DNA from: MGBC113645 sp036308445
GTDB taxonomy: Bacteria; Bacillota_I; Bacilli_A; Erysipelotrichales; Coprobacillaceae
Length of the DNA: 32,460 nt
Direction of reading: 5' to 3'
Assembly: GCA_036308445.1 (NCBI GenBank)
Contig: JAXJVS010000022.1
Coordinates: 1-32,460 of the forward strand
The notes under the pieces were generated by a model. The model had not been told where the DNA came from. It saw nothing but the letters and a program-made list of their open reading frames with translations, and did no database searches. This document shows positions 15,875 to 24,854 of this stretch, piece after piece (position 1 is the stretch's first letter; the number at the start of each line of letters is the position of its first letter). A program made the translations under genes and the position numbers.

Positions 15875-17765
15875 AGGACCTAGAAAAAAAGTCAAAAAAG
15901 GAACAGTAATAAGATTAATGAAAATGTTACTTGAATCATTTCCAAAGCTTTTACCAATCGCAATTATTTGTATTATGTTTAATGCTTTTACAAGTTCAAT
16001 TCCATCTTTATTTCAATCACAGATTATTGATATTATTGAAAATACTTGGCAAAGTGGAGATTGGGCAAGCGTTTCTAAACAAATTTTAACTTATGTGAGT
16101 ATACTTGCATTCTTATATGTTCTTTCATTAACTGCTAATGTTGTATATCAGCAATTAATGGCTGTTATTACACAAGGATTTTTAAGGGATTTACGTATAA
16201 AGATGTTTGCCAAGATGCAAAAATTGCCAATTAAGTATTTTGATACTCATAATCATGGTGATATTATGAGTCATTATACAAATGATATTGATACACTAAG
16301 ACAAGTTATTTCACAGACATTTCCTAATGTTATGATTTCTGGAATTACTTTAATGACTTTATTATGTATTATGTCATACTTTAGTATTTTAATGTTATTA
16401 GTTGTGTTATGTGGTGTATGCATTATGTTCTATGTTACTAAGACTGTAGGTGGAAATAGTGCTAAGTACTTTATGAAACAACAAAAGTCATTAGGTAAAG
16501 TAGAAGGTTTTATTGAAGAAATGATGCATGGTCAAAAAGTAGTAAAAGTTTTTAACCATGAAGAAGAAGCTTGTGCTGATTTTGATAGATTAAATGAACT
16601 TTTATGTGATGATATGACTGCTGCTAATAGTTTTGCTAATATGTTAATGCCTATTTTAGGAAATATTGGAAATATTTTATATGTTATTATTGCTTTTGCT
16701 GGAGGATTCTTCTTATTAACAGAAACTAAGAATATTTCATTATCAGGAATGGCCTTCTCATTAAGTGTAACAGTACCATTCTTAAATATTACAAAACAGT
16801 TCTGTGGACAGATTGGTCAAATTTCTAATCAAATCAATGCTATTGCAATGGCATTAGCTGGTGCTGAACGTATCTTTGATTTATTGGATGAACAAGAAGA
16901 AATGGATGAAGGATATGTAACACTTGTTAATGCTAAGGAAGAAAATGGTGAAATTGTTGAATGTAATGAACGTACTGGTATGTGGGCATGGCGTCATCCA
17001 CATGTTGATGGTTCGATTACATATACAAAGTTATCTGGTGATGTACGCATGTATGATGTAGACTTTGGTTATAATCCAGATAAGTTAGTTTTACATAATG
17101 TTTCATTATATGCTAAACCTGGTCAAAAGGTTGCTTTTGTAGGAGCAACAGGTGCAGGGAAAACGACTATTACTAATTTAATTAATCGTTTTTATGATAT
17201 TGCAGATGGTAAGATTAGATATGATGGTATTAATATTAATAAGATCAAGAAGTCTGATTTAAGACGTTCTATGGGCATTGTTTTACAGGATGTTAATTTA
17301 TTTACTGGAACAATAATGGATAATATCCGTTATGGTAAGTTAGATGCTACTGATGAAGAATGTATTATAGCTGCTAAATTAGTAGGAGCACATGATTTTA
17401 TTACTCGTATGCCACAAGGTTATAATACGAGAATATCTGGTAATAATGATAATTTATCTCAAGGTCAAAGACAGTTAATTTCTATTGCTAGAGCTGCAGT
17501 TGCAGATCCACCAGTTATGATTTTAGATGAAGCGACTTCTTCTATTGATACTCGTACTGAAGCTATTGTTCAACGTGGTATGGATGCTTTAATGGTAGGA
17601 AGAACTATATTTGTTATTGCTCATAGATTATCTACTGTTAGAAATTCTAATGTTATTATGGTGCTAGAAAATGGTCGTATTATTGAACGAGGAGATCATG
17701 AAGACTTAATAGCTCAAAAAGGAAAATACTATCAATTATATACTGGAGCATTTGAATTAGAATAA
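15864..17765 (+). CDS. ABC exporter half-transporter, active subunit (second pair)
   Basis: A 633-residue partner. The ATG at 15864 (or the adjacent one at 15867) follows AGGTG inside the preceding gene; longer in-frame extensions lack a ribosome site. Helices lie between about residues 27 and 320. A roughly 45-residue insertion (about 345-392, with CNERTGMWAWRHPH) separates the membrane domain from the ATPase domain; I have seen this type of linker in related Firmicutes exporters. Walker A is 427-435, signature LSQGQ 531-535, Walker B with Glu556, switch His587. The altered signature complements the partner's altered ATPase site, giving one catalytic site per heterodimer. Confidence 0.92.
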   Translation: MMNKGPRKKVKKGTVIRLMKMLLESFPKLLPIAIICIMFNAFTSSIPSLFQSQIIDIIENTWQSGDWASVSKQILTYVSILAFLYVLSLTANVVYQQLMAVITQGFLRDLRIKMFAKMQKLPIKYFDTHNHGDIMSHYTNDIDTLRQVISQTFPNVMISGITLMTLLCIMSYFSILMLLVVLCGVCIMFYVTKTVGGNSAKYFMKQQKSLGKVEGFIEEMMHGQKVVKVFNHEEEACADFDRLNELLCDDMTAANSFANMLMPILGNIGNILYVIIAFAGGFFLLTETKNISLSGMAFSLSVTVPFLNITKQFCGQIGQISNQINAIAMALAGAERIFDLLDEQEEMDEGYVTLVNAKEENGEIVECNERTGMWAWRHPHVDGSITYTKLSGDVRMYDVDFGYNPDKLVLHNVSLYAKPGQKVAFVGATGAGKTTITNLINRFYDIADGKIRYDGININKIKKSDLRRSMGIVLQDVNLFTGTIMDNIRYGKLDATDEECIIAAKLVGAHDFITRMPQGYNTRISGNNDNLSQGQRQLISIARAAVADPPVMILDEATSSIDTRTEAIVQRGMDALMVGRTIFVIAHRLSTVRNSNVIMVLENGRIIERGDHEDLIAQKGKYYQLYTGAFELE

Positions 17766-17787
17766 AACGCTGAGAATCAGCGTTTTT
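17764..17787 (+). terminator. Terminator of the second MarR/ABC operon
   Basis: A perfect 10-bp stem AAAACGCTGA/TCAGCGTTTT (17764-17773 with 17777-17786), loop GAA, then T. Confidence 0.9.
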
Positions 17788-17843
17788 ATTATTTATTCTC
17801 TTGTTAAAATCACTTATAATAATGATGGTAAGGAAGTATTTTT

Positions 17844-18311
17844 ATGCAGATGACTTATAGGATGAATGAAGAAGATGCAATCTTATTACAATATTATTTA
17901 AATCATCATCATTTTGATAAAATAGGAGATGCTTTAAGTTATATTATTGAAGATGTTTCTAGACTATATGAAGAAGAGCATATGAATTGGTTGAACATTA
18001 AAGACTCTCCTATTTTAGAAATTGAAGATATTCAATTGACAATCAATAATTTAGGAACACAAACTTTCTATGTTGATGATCAAGTCATGATGAAAGTCTT
18101 AAATAGTGCTAAAGATGCTTTTCATTTATCTAAAGTCAATATTTCTTTTGTAATTAAACTTTGTATTAAAGAAGCTGTTTTGAATCTTAATAATAAAAAT
18201 AGAGAAAATGATACAGAAATATTGATAAGAAAACTATCTGAACTTCTTTTACTAAAAGATGAAAAATCATTAAACAAAATCAAAAATATTTTAGAATCAG
18301 AGGAAGTGTAA
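17844..18311 (+). CDS. Unrecognised 155-residue soluble protein
   Basis: I do not recognise this protein. It is acidic, has no membrane helix or signal peptide, and looks mostly helical. Residues 5-45 and 80-115 each have a short strand-like stretch followed by helices (MTYRMNEEDAILLQYYL and QVMMKVLNSAKDAFHLS), which could be two ribbon-helix-helix-like or tetratrico-like units; this is weak. Leu/Lys-rich helices fill the C-terminus. A perfect TATAAT (17815-17820) and an AAGGAAG ribosome site support a real gene. It sits alone between the exporter terminator and the hydrolase gene; context gives no function. Confidence 0.7.
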   Translation: MQMTYRMNEEDAILLQYYLNHHHFDKIGDALSYIIEDVSRLYEEEHMNWLNIKDSPILEIEDIQLTINNLGTQTFYVDDQVMMKVLNSAKDAFHLSKVNISFVIKLCIKEAVLNLNNKNRENDTEILIRKLSELLLLKDEKSLNKIKNILESEEV

Positions 18312-18385
18312 TTACTTTTGTTTTAGAAATCAACTGATATAAATTATAGTATAATACTTTTATAACAAGAAAAGAGGGGTTTATA

Positions 18386-19357
18386 ATGGGTGAATGGAAA
18401 GAAATCAGTTTACATGATATAAAGAATATACAAATAGGACATGCAACAGATAAAGAACATGCTACTGGATGTAGTGTTATTATTGCTCCTAAAGGAGCTG
18501 TATGTGGCGTTGATGTTAGAGGTGGAGGTCCTGCAAGTAGAGAAACCGAACTTTTAAATCCACTCGCTAGCAATAATGGTATTCATGGATTATTACTAAG
18601 TGGTGGTAGTGCATATGGTTTAGATGCTGCAGGTGGAGTAATGAAATACTTGGAAGAACATGGTATTGGCTTAAAAGTAGGTAAAGCATTAGTACCGATT
18701 GTTGTGGGATCTTGTATTTTTGATCTGGCTTGTGTAGATAGTCAAGTACGTCCTGATGAAAAGATGGGTTATGCTGCTTGTGTAGATAGTGAATCAAACA
18801 TTGAAAGAAATGGTAATGTCGGTGCCGGTATGGGAGCTACTGTTGGAAAACTCTTAGGTAATGATCGTGCAATGAAATCAGGATTGGGATGTTATGCTGT
18901 CCAGGTAGGAAGGCTTCAGGTAGGAGCGATTGTCTCTGTTAATGCAATTGGTGATGTTTTTGAGTTAGATTCTCAAAAACAGTTAGCTGGATTACTTAAT
19001 AAAAATAAGGATGGTATGATCAGCAGTGAGATTGAAGCTGTTAAGCTTCTTCAGCTTGCTAGTCAGTTTTCTTTAAATACTACAATTGCAGCTATTGTTA
19101 CCAATGCTAATTTAGATAAAGCAAATATGAATAAAGTTGCTGCTATGGCTAGTAATGGTATTGCTCGTACAATTAGACCGGTTAATACATCTATGGATGG
19201 TGATAGTGTTTATGCAATGTCCGTAGGTAAAGTAAAATCTAGTGCTGATGTTGTAGGTACATTAGCTGCTCATGTTTTAGGAAAAGCTATTAATAAAGCT
19301 GTATTAGAAACAGATGCTGTCTATGGATATAAAAGTGCAAAGAATTTTATGAAATAA
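18386..19357 (+). CDS. P1-family (NylC/DmpA-type) N-terminal nucleophile hydrolase
   Basis: A 323-residue cytoplasmic enzyme of the P1/S58 family, which mature by self-cleavage into two chains and hydrolyse amide bonds of peptides or cyclic and linear oligomers. Family signatures are GGGPASRETELL (about 46-57), LSGGSAYGLDAA (about 71-82), GNVGAGMGATVGK (about 143-155) and LNTTIAAIVTNANLDKA (230-246). In NylC the cut lies between Asn and Thr in the equivalent NTT stretch, which predicts cleavage between Asn231 and Thr232, with Thr232 as nucleophile. Substrate unknown. The ATG follows GAGGGG; a TATAAT at 18350-18355 is the likely -10. No terminator is evident before the trp promoter. Confidence 0.9.
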   Translation: MGEWKEISLHDIKNIQIGHATDKEHATGCSVIIAPKGAVCGVDVRGGGPASRETELLNPLASNNGIHGLLLSGGSAYGLDAAGGVMKYLEEHGIGLKVGKALVPIVVGSCIFDLACVDSQVRPDEKMGYAACVDSESNIERNGNVGAGMGATVGKLLGNDRAMKSGLGCYAVQVGRLQVGAIVSVNAIGDVFELDSQKQLAGLLNKNKDGMISSEIEAVKLLQLASQFSLNTTIAAIVTNANLDKANMNKVAAMASNGIARTIRPVNTSMDGDSVYAMSVGKVKSSADVVGTLAAHVLGKAINKAVLETDAVYGYKSAKNFMK

Positions 19358-19395
19358 TAAATTATTTTCAAATAATAAAAATTTATCTATTCATC

Positions 19396-19423
19396 TTGAC
19401 ATGTTTATGTTACAAAGTATAAT
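19396..19423 (+). promoter_or_regulatory. Promoter of the trp operon leader
   Basis: TTGACA at 19396-19401, 16-base spacer, TATAAT at 19418-19423. Both boxes are perfect, so basal transcription should be strong and control left to the T-box. Confidence 0.85.
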
Positions 19424-19429
19424 GAGAAT

Positions 19430-19726
19430 ATAAATTGAATATAACTCAAACCGTTGAAGTGGAGATAAAAATAGAAGAGGCGCTTACAGAGAACCAGGAT
19501 TGCTGAGAACTGGTGGTATGCTGTCTATTAAATGGACCACTGAGGGCGTAGTGAAAAGAATGAGTCATTCTTAGTATTCTACGACGTAAGGCATACGTAA
19601 GTTGCCAGGAATATGTTGGTATTCTAATGAGAGTGTGGATTCCACAAAGCAAGGTGGCACCGCGGTATAAGTATATCTTTTTACCGTCCTTGACGATATT
19701 TTAGTATCGTTAAGGACGGTTTTTTC
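19430..19726 (+). promoter_or_regulatory. Tryptophan-type T-box leader
   Basis: The T-box core AAGGTGGCACCGCGG is at 19651-19665 and the leader ends in a terminator. Stem I is seen in AGTGG/CCACT at its base (19456-19460 with 19537-19541) and an AGAGAA...GCTGAGAA distal region (about 19487-19509). The triplet TGG followed by A at 19533-19536, just before the closing strand of stem I, is the expected specifier position and reads tryptophan. Uncharged tRNA-Trp would pair there and with the T-box core to stop terminator formation. This fits the trp genes downstream. Confidence 0.93.
19683..19725 (+). terminator. Regulated terminator of the T-box leader
   Basis: A long hairpin: ACCGTCCTT at 19683-19691 with AAGGACGGT at 19712-19720, continued by inner ACGATA/TATCGT, then a T run. 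ACCGTCC can alternatively pair with the T-box core to give the antiterminator. Confidence 0.93.
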
Positions 19727-19756
19727 ATTCCTAAAGTCTTGAGAAGAAAACACACC

Positions 19757-19909
19757 ATGAGAATTGTATATTAGAAGAATGGTAAGATTTTCATTCGTTC
19801 ATGAGCTAGAATCGTAGCTGAAAGTATACCTGAAAATGAATATCAGGAATGCATTAACAAGGCTAAGATGGTTGTAAAAGCATTAGAAATGGGAGAGGTG
19901 GAAGTGTAG
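19757..19909 (+). pseudogene. trpE: Relic of anthranilate synthase component I (3' end only)
   Basis: The frame from 19757 to the TAG at 19907 translates as the C-terminal end of TrpE: IVAESIPENEYQE followed by INKAKMVVKALE, matching the family's GAGIVADSxPExEYxE ending. Only about 50 codons of an expected 450-500 remain. Even these carry two nonsense codons, TAG at 19772 (after IVY, before KNGKIFIRS) and TGA at 19802 (where the conserved GAG glycine would be). The rest of trpE has been deleted, so the T-box terminator now lies only 31 bases from the relic. Its stop directly abuts the trpG start. Anthranilate synthase cannot be made from this locus. Confidence 0.88.
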
Positions 19910-20463
19910 ATGATTTTATTAATTGATATTTTTTCTTATAACCTTTATCAGATTATAGGAAAAATCAACCCAGATATAAGAGTTATACGTAATGATGAAT
20001 TAACGCTCAACGAAATAAAAAAGTTAAAACCATCTCACATTATTTTATCTCCTGAAGCAGGTAAACCCAGTGATGCAGGAATGTGTGAAGATGTTATAGT
20101 ACAATTAGGTGGTAAGATTCCAATTTTAGGAGTTTGTCTTGGGCATCAAGCTATATGTGAAGTCTTTGGAGCAACAATTACATATGCTAAAGCATTATTT
20201 CATGGTAAACAATCAAATATAAGAATTATAAATAAGAGTAAGTTATTTAAGGGGTTAAACGAAGAAATAAAAGTTGCTAGATATCATTCTCTAGCAGCAA
20301 AAGAGGATACAATGCCCAATGAGTTAATGATTAATGCAATAACTATAGATGAATTATGGCAGTGGAACATCGAAAATATCCTATTTATGGATTACAGGTC
20401 CATCAGGAGTCAATCTTGACACCTGATGGTAAAGATATACTACAAAGATTTTTGGAGGATTAA
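19910..20463 (+). pseudogene. trpG: Frameshifted anthranilate synthase amidotransferase component
   Basis: Intended 184-residue class I glutamine amidotransferase. The first frame contains GVCLGHQ with the nucleophile Cys (about residue 76) and runs to INAITIDEL. A one-base loss near 20352-20356 then shifts it, so the protein ends early (TGA at 20417) after a nonsense tail. In the shifted frame the expected ending continues: MAVEHRKYPIYGLQ, then VHQES with the catalytic His and Glu, ILTPDGKDILQRFLED and TAA at 20461. The truncated 169-residue product therefore lacks two of three catalytic residues. The usual SPGPG loop is also changed to SPEAG. Consistent with loss of its partner TrpE. Confidence 0.9.
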
Positions 20464-20466
20464 TAT

Positions 20467-21471
20467 ATGATTAAAGAAGCAATTGCAAAATTAGTAAATA
20501 GAGAAGACCTAGATAATAATATGATGACTATAGTTATGAATGAAATTATGACTGGTGTAGCTACTGATGCTCAAAAAGCCTCATTTCTTACAGCAATGAA
20601 TATGAAAGGTGAAACAATAGAAGAGATTACTGCTGCTGCAAGAGTGATGAGAGAACATTGTGAAAGATTTTTAAATGATATGGATGTATTAGAAATTGTA
20701 GGAACTGGTGGTGATGGATCAAATACTATTAATATTTCTACATTAGCATCAATTATTGTTTCATCAATTGGAATCCCAGTAGCAAAACATGGTAATAGAG
20801 CAGCTTCTAGTAAGTGTGGTACAGCTGATTGTTTAGAAGCATTAGGGGTTAAGATAGATCTTTTACCTAATAGAAGTGCTGAAATATTAAAAGAGTTAAA
20901 TATTTGTTTCTTATTTGCCCAAAAATATCATACTGCAATGAGATTTGTAGGTGGGGTAAGAAAAGAAATGGGAGTAAGAACATTGTTTAATTGTCTTGGT
21001 CCTCTTTCTAATCCAGCTGGTGCTAGTATGCAGCTTTTAGGTGTATATGGCAAAGATTTAGTAGAACCTCTTGCAAGAGTTTTAGTGAATTTAGGAGTAA
21101 AAAGTGCAATGGTGGTTTATGGAGAAGATAGTATTGATGAAATCTCTTTGAGTGCTCCTACTTATGTATGTGAAGCGATTAATGGAGAGTTTAAAACATA
21201 TGAAATAACACCTGAACAATATGGCTTTAAAAGATATAAAAAAGAAGATTTAGTAGGTGGTACACCAGAAGAAAATGCAGCTATTGTAAGAAGAATCTTA
21301 CAAGGAGAACAAGGGCCTAAAACAGATGCTGTAATATTAAATGCAGGAGCAGCTATTCATATCGCAAAAGGTTGTAGTATTGAAGAGGGTATTGAGTTAG
21401 CTAAAGATGCTATTACAAGTGGGGTGGCTTCAAGACAGTTAGATAGATTTATAGATTTAAGTCATCAATAA
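20467..21471 (+). CDS. trpD: Anthranilate phosphoribosyltransferase
   Basis: The enzyme transfers the phosphoribosyl group of PRPP to anthranilate. The 334 residues are full length and intact: GTGGDGSNTINIST (about 80-93) forms the PRPP site, KHGNRAASSKCGTAD (about 107-121) the anthranilate channel region, and the later VYGEDSIDEIS is typical. TGGAGGAT overlaps the trpG end and serves as ribosome site 3 bases into the gap. Without an active TrpE/TrpG here, the substrate must come from uptake or from an enzyme encoded elsewhere. Confidence 0.97.
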   Translation: MIKEAIAKLVNREDLDNNMMTIVMNEIMTGVATDAQKASFLTAMNMKGETIEEITAAARVMREHCERFLNDMDVLEIVGTGGDGSNTINISTLASIIVSSIGIPVAKHGNRAASSKCGTADCLEALGVKIDLLPNRSAEILKELNICFLFAQKYHTAMRFVGGVRKEMGVRTLFNCLGPLSNPAGASMQLLGVYGKDLVEPLARVLVNLGVKSAMVVYGEDSIDEISLSAPTYVCEAINGEFKTYEITPEQYGFKRYKKEDLVGGTPEENAAIVRRILQGEQGPKTDAVILNAGAAIHIAKGCSIEEGIELAKDAITSGVASRQLDRFIDLSHQ

Positions 21472-21488
21472 TAAATGGAGGAATTTGA

Positions 21489-22277
21489 ATGAATATATTG
21501 GAAGAAATTGCTTTAAAAAGAAAACAAGCAATAGAAATAAAGAAACAAAATATATCATTAGAAGAGATCAAAACAAAAGCAAAGCTATTGATGAAAGAAG
21601 AACAATTCGCTTTTGAAAAATGTTTAAAAGGAGAAGATATTCATTTTATTTGTGAAGTGAAAAGAGCATCTCCGTCAAAAGGATTAATTGCAAATGATTT
21701 TCCTTATATAGATATTGCAAAAGAATATGAAGAAGCAGGTGCTTCAGCACTTTCTGTATTAACTGAACCTGATTACTTTCTAGGCAAAGATGAATATCTT
21801 AAAGAAATTGTAGAGAAAGTTCATATTCCTGTTTTACGTAAAGATTTTATAGTAGATGTTTATCAAATATATGAAGCAAAAGTTCTTGGTGCGAGTGCAA
21901 TCTTACTTATTTGTTCTTTATTGGATGATGAAAGTTTAAAAGAATTTTTAGAAATAGCACATAGTCTTGGTATATCTGCTTTAGTAGAAACGCATGATGA
22001 TTTTGAAGTTAAACGTGCTCTATCGTTAGGAGCAAGAATCATAGGTGTTAATAATCGTAATCTTAAAGATTTTACAGTGGATATTGAAAATAGTGTACAT
22101 TTAAGAAAAATGGTCCCTGATGATGTTATTTTTGTATCTGAGAGTGGAATGAAAACAGCTGAAGATATTCAAGTTTTAAAAGATAATGGAACTCATGCAG
22201 TATTAATTGGAGAAACGTTAATGCGTGCTAAAGATAAAAGAAAAATGTTGAAAGAATTATCAGGTGGGAATTTATGA
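21489..22277 (+). CDS. trpC: Indole-3-glycerol phosphate synthase
   Basis: A (beta/alpha)8 enzyme that closes the indole ring. 262 residues, full length. The catalytic elements are visible: FICEVKRASPSKG (about 54-66, Glu and Lys), VLRKDF (about 115-120, catalytic Lys), GVNNRNL (about 184-190) and SESGM (about 217-221). GGAGGA precedes the ATG by 5 bases. Its TGA overlaps the trpF ATG (ATGA), so the two are translationally coupled. Confidence 0.97.
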   Translation: MNILEEIALKRKQAIEIKKQNISLEEIKTKAKLLMKEEQFAFEKCLKGEDIHFICEVKRASPSKGLIANDFPYIDIAKEYEEAGASALSVLTEPDYFLGKDEYLKEIVEKVHIPVLRKDFIVDVYQIYEAKVLGASAILLICSLLDDESLKEFLEIAHSLGISALVETHDDFEVKRALSLGARIIGVNNRNLKDFTVDIENSVHLRKMVPDDVIFVSESGMKTAEDIQVLKDNGTHAVLIGETLMRAKDKRKMLKELSGGNL

Positions 22278-22894
22278 CAAAAATAAAAATATGTGGTTTG
22301 CGTAGAAATGAAGATATTGATTATGTTAATGAATATAAACCAGATTATATAGGTTTTGTTTTTGCTCATAGCAATAGACAAGTCACAAAAGAACAGGCTA
22401 GAGTTCTAAGAAAAAAATTAGATTCTTCAATCATACCAGTAGGTGTCTTTGTGAATGAAAAAATGGAGAATATTATTGACTTAGTACAAGAAAAGATTAT
22501 TAATGTTGTTCAGCTACATGGTGATGAGACTGAAGAATATATTAAAGAACTTCGTACACATATACCTAAAACCAAGATTATAAAAGCAGTAAGAGTTTCA
22601 ACGAATGAAGATATCATAGATTGTGAGAATACTTTAGCTGATTATCTTTTATTTGATTCTCGTTCATTAGATGCTTATGGTGGAACAGGTAAAGCGTTTG
22701 ATTGGAGCTTAATAAAAGAGATTAAAAAGCCTTTCTTTTTAGCTGGTGGAATTAATAATGATAATATTGAAGAAGCAATAATGTCATTAGATCCATTTGT
22801 GATTGATATCAGCAGTGCTGTAGAAACTCAAGGTTATAAAGATAAAAATAAAATTAAAGAAATGATTATAAAAACAAGACAATTGGAGGAATAG
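22274..22894 (+). CDS. trpF: Phosphoribosylanthranilate isomerase
   Basis: A 206-residue (beta/alpha)8 enzyme for the Amadori rearrangement between the TrpD and TrpC steps. The start KIKICGL holds the catalytic Cys7; YIGFVFAHSNRQV (about 30-42), QLHGDE (about 77-82) and LLFDSRS (about 122-128, catalytic Asp) follow the family pattern, and LAGGIN occurs near residue 157. It overlaps trpC by 4 bases and trpB starts 3 bases after it. Confidence 0.97.
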   Translation: MTKIKICGLRRNEDIDYVNEYKPDYIGFVFAHSNRQVTKEQARVLRKKLDSSIIPVGVFVNEKMENIIDLVQEKIINVVQLHGDETEEYIKELRTHIPKTKIIKAVRVSTNEDIIDCENTLADYLLFDSRSLDAYGGTGKAFDWSLIKEIKKPFFLAGGINNDNIEEAIMSLDPFVIDISSAVETQGYKDKNKIKEMIIKTRQLEE

Positions 22895-22897
22895 AAT

Positions 22898-24082
22898 ATG
22901 ACAAAAGGAAGATATGGTATTCATGGTGGACAATATATCCCGGAAATACTAATGAATGAAGTTATAAAATTAGAAGAAGCATATGAATTTTATAAAAATG
23001 ATTCTAAATTTAATCAGGAGTTAAATACTTTATTAGCTGAATATGCAGGTAGACCATCATTACTCTATTTTGCTAAAAAGATGACTGAAGATTTAGGTGG
23101 CGCAAAAATTTATTTTAAGAGAGAAGACTTAAATCATACAGGTTCTCATAAAATTAATAATGTACTAGGTCAGGCATTACTTGCGAAAAAGATGGGAAAA
23201 ACTAGAATTATTGCAGAAACAGGTGCAGGACAGCACGGTGTTGCTACGGCGACTGCTGCAGCACTTCTTGGTTTAGAATGTGAAATCTTTATGGGAAAAG
23301 AAGATACTATTCGTCAAGCTCTTAATGTATATCGTATGAAACTCTTAGGGGCAAAGGTAAATGCTGTAGAAACAGGTACTATGACTTTAAAAGATGCTGT
23401 CAATGAGTGTATGAGAGAATGGACAAAGCGAGTTGACGATACGTTTTATGTACTTGGTTCTGTCATGGGTCCTCATCCTTTTCCAATGATAGTAAGAGAC
23501 TTTCAAAGTGTCATTAGTCGTGAAGCTAAAGCTCAGATTTTAGAAAAAGAAGGAAAGTTACCTGATGTTGTTATGGCTTGTGTTGGTGGTGGAAGTAATG
23601 CTATGGGCATGTTTTATGAATTTATCAATGATGAATCAGTAAAACTTATAGGTTGTGAAGCGGCTGGTTTAGGTATTCATACAAACAAAACAGCAGCCAC
23701 TATTTCTACTGGAAGTGAAGGTGTTTTTCATGGTATGAAATCATATTTTTGTCAAGATGAATATGGTCAGATTGCACCAGTATACTCTATCTCTGCAGGA
23801 TTAGATTATCCTGGTATTGGACCTGAACATGCTCATCTTTATGATACCAAAAGAGCGGAGTATGTTGCTATTACTGATGAGGAAGCAGTAGAGGCATTTG
23901 AATATATTGCTAAGACAGAAGGAATTATTGCAGCAATAGAAAGTTCACATGCTATTGCTCATGTGATGAAGATTGCTCCAACCATGAGAAAAGATCAAAT
24001 GATTATTTGTTGTTTATCAGGTCGAGGAGATAAGGATGTAGCTGCTATTGCTAGATATAGAGGAGTGGATTTATATGAGTAG
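22898..24082 (+). CDS. trpB: Tryptophan synthase beta chain
   Basis: The PLP enzyme joins indole and serine. The 394 residues are full length; GSHKINN places the PLP lysine at Lys85, ETGAGQHG (about 107-114) is the ammonium/serine loop, and GGGSNAMG binds the PLP phosphate. GGAGGA precedes the ATG. The stop is overlapped by trpA. Because TrpB can use free indole, the operon would remain useful for indole scavenging even without anthranilate. Confidence 0.98.
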   Translation: MTKGRYGIHGGQYIPEILMNEVIKLEEAYEFYKNDSKFNQELNTLLAEYAGRPSLLYFAKKMTEDLGGAKIYFKREDLNHTGSHKINNVLGQALLAKKMGKTRIIAETGAGQHGVATATAAALLGLECEIFMGKEDTIRQALNVYRMKLLGAKVNAVETGTMTLKDAVNECMREWTKRVDDTFYVLGSVMGPHPFPMIVRDFQSVISREAKAQILEKEGKLPDVVMACVGGGSNAMGMFYEFINDESVKLIGCEAAGLGIHTNKTAATISTGSEGVFHGMKSYFCQDEYGQIAPVYSISAGLDYPGIGPEHAHLYDTKRAEYVAITDEEAVEAFEYIAKTEGIIAAIESSHAIAHVMKIAPTMRKDQMIICCLSGRGDKDVAAIARYRGVDLYE

Positions 24083-24848
24083 AATAAAAGAAGCATTTGA
24101 AAATAAAAAAGCATTTATAGGATTTTTAACAGCTGGTGATCCATCATTGGAGAAAACAGAAGAATTTATTATAGAAATGGAAAAAGCAGGAGCATCACTT
24201 ATAGAAATTGGTATTCCTTTCTCTGATCCAATTGCTGAAGGACCTGTGATTCAGGATGCTAATGTGAGAGCTTTATCTGTGCAAGGAGGATGTACTACTG
24301 ATGATGTTTTTAAGATGATAGAAAGAGTAAGAAAACATGTTAAAGTCCCTTTAGTATTCTTAACTTATTTAAATCCAGTGTTTAAATATGGATATGATAC
24401 ATTTTGTAAAAGATGTAAAGAAGTGGGAGTTGATGGTTTCATTATTCCAGATATGCCTTTTGAAGAAAAAAGCGAATTATTACCTATAGCAAAACAATAT
24501 GATTTAGATTTAATAACTTTAGTTGCTCCAACAAGTAAAGATAGAATACAGATGATTACTAAAGAAGCAACAGGATATATTTATTTAGTATCCTCTATGG
24601 GGGTAACAGGAGTAAGAAATGAAATTTCAACTGAAATCGAAGAAATTGTTCAAAGCATTAGGGCAGTAAGTCATACACCAATTGCTGTAGGATTTGGTAT
24701 TAGTACACCAGAACAGGCTAGTCAATACAGTCAAATGTCAGATGGTGTTATCGTAGGTAGTGCAATTGTTAAAATTATTGCTCAGTATGGTGATAATGCT
24801 GGAAAACATATTTATCAATATGTGAAATCTATGGTAGAAAGAATATAA
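24075..24848 (+). CDS. trpA: Tryptophan synthase alpha chain
   Basis: A 257-residue (beta/alpha)8 subunit that cleaves indole-glycerol phosphate and passes indole to TrpB. LIEIGIPFSDPIAEGP (42-57) carries catalytic Glu44; the second catalytic acid position reads AEG rather than the enterobacterial ADG. The ATG at 24075 lies 8 bases inside trpB with AGGAGTGG upstream, so I reject a longer frame that begins at 24048. No convincing terminator follows, so some readthrough into the next small gene is possible. Confidence 0.97.
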   Translation: MSRIKEAFENKKAFIGFLTAGDPSLEKTEEFIIEMEKAGASLIEIGIPFSDPIAEGPVIQDANVRALSVQGGCTTDDVFKMIERVRKHVKVPLVFLTYLNPVFKYGYDTFCKRCKEVGVDGFIIPDMPFEEKSELLPIAKQYDLDLITLVAPTSKDRIQMITKEATGYIYLVSSMGVTGVRNEISTEIEEIVQSIRAVSHTPIAVGFGISTPEQASQYSQMSDGVIVGSAIVKIIAQYGDNAGKHIYQYVKSMVERI

Positions 24849-24854
24849 TTTTTA

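Noticed and set aside
18280..18797. Minus-strand reading frames opposite the P1-family hydrolase
   Set aside because: They have low-complexity translations, no ribosome sites and no promoter, and lie antisense to a clearly real gene.
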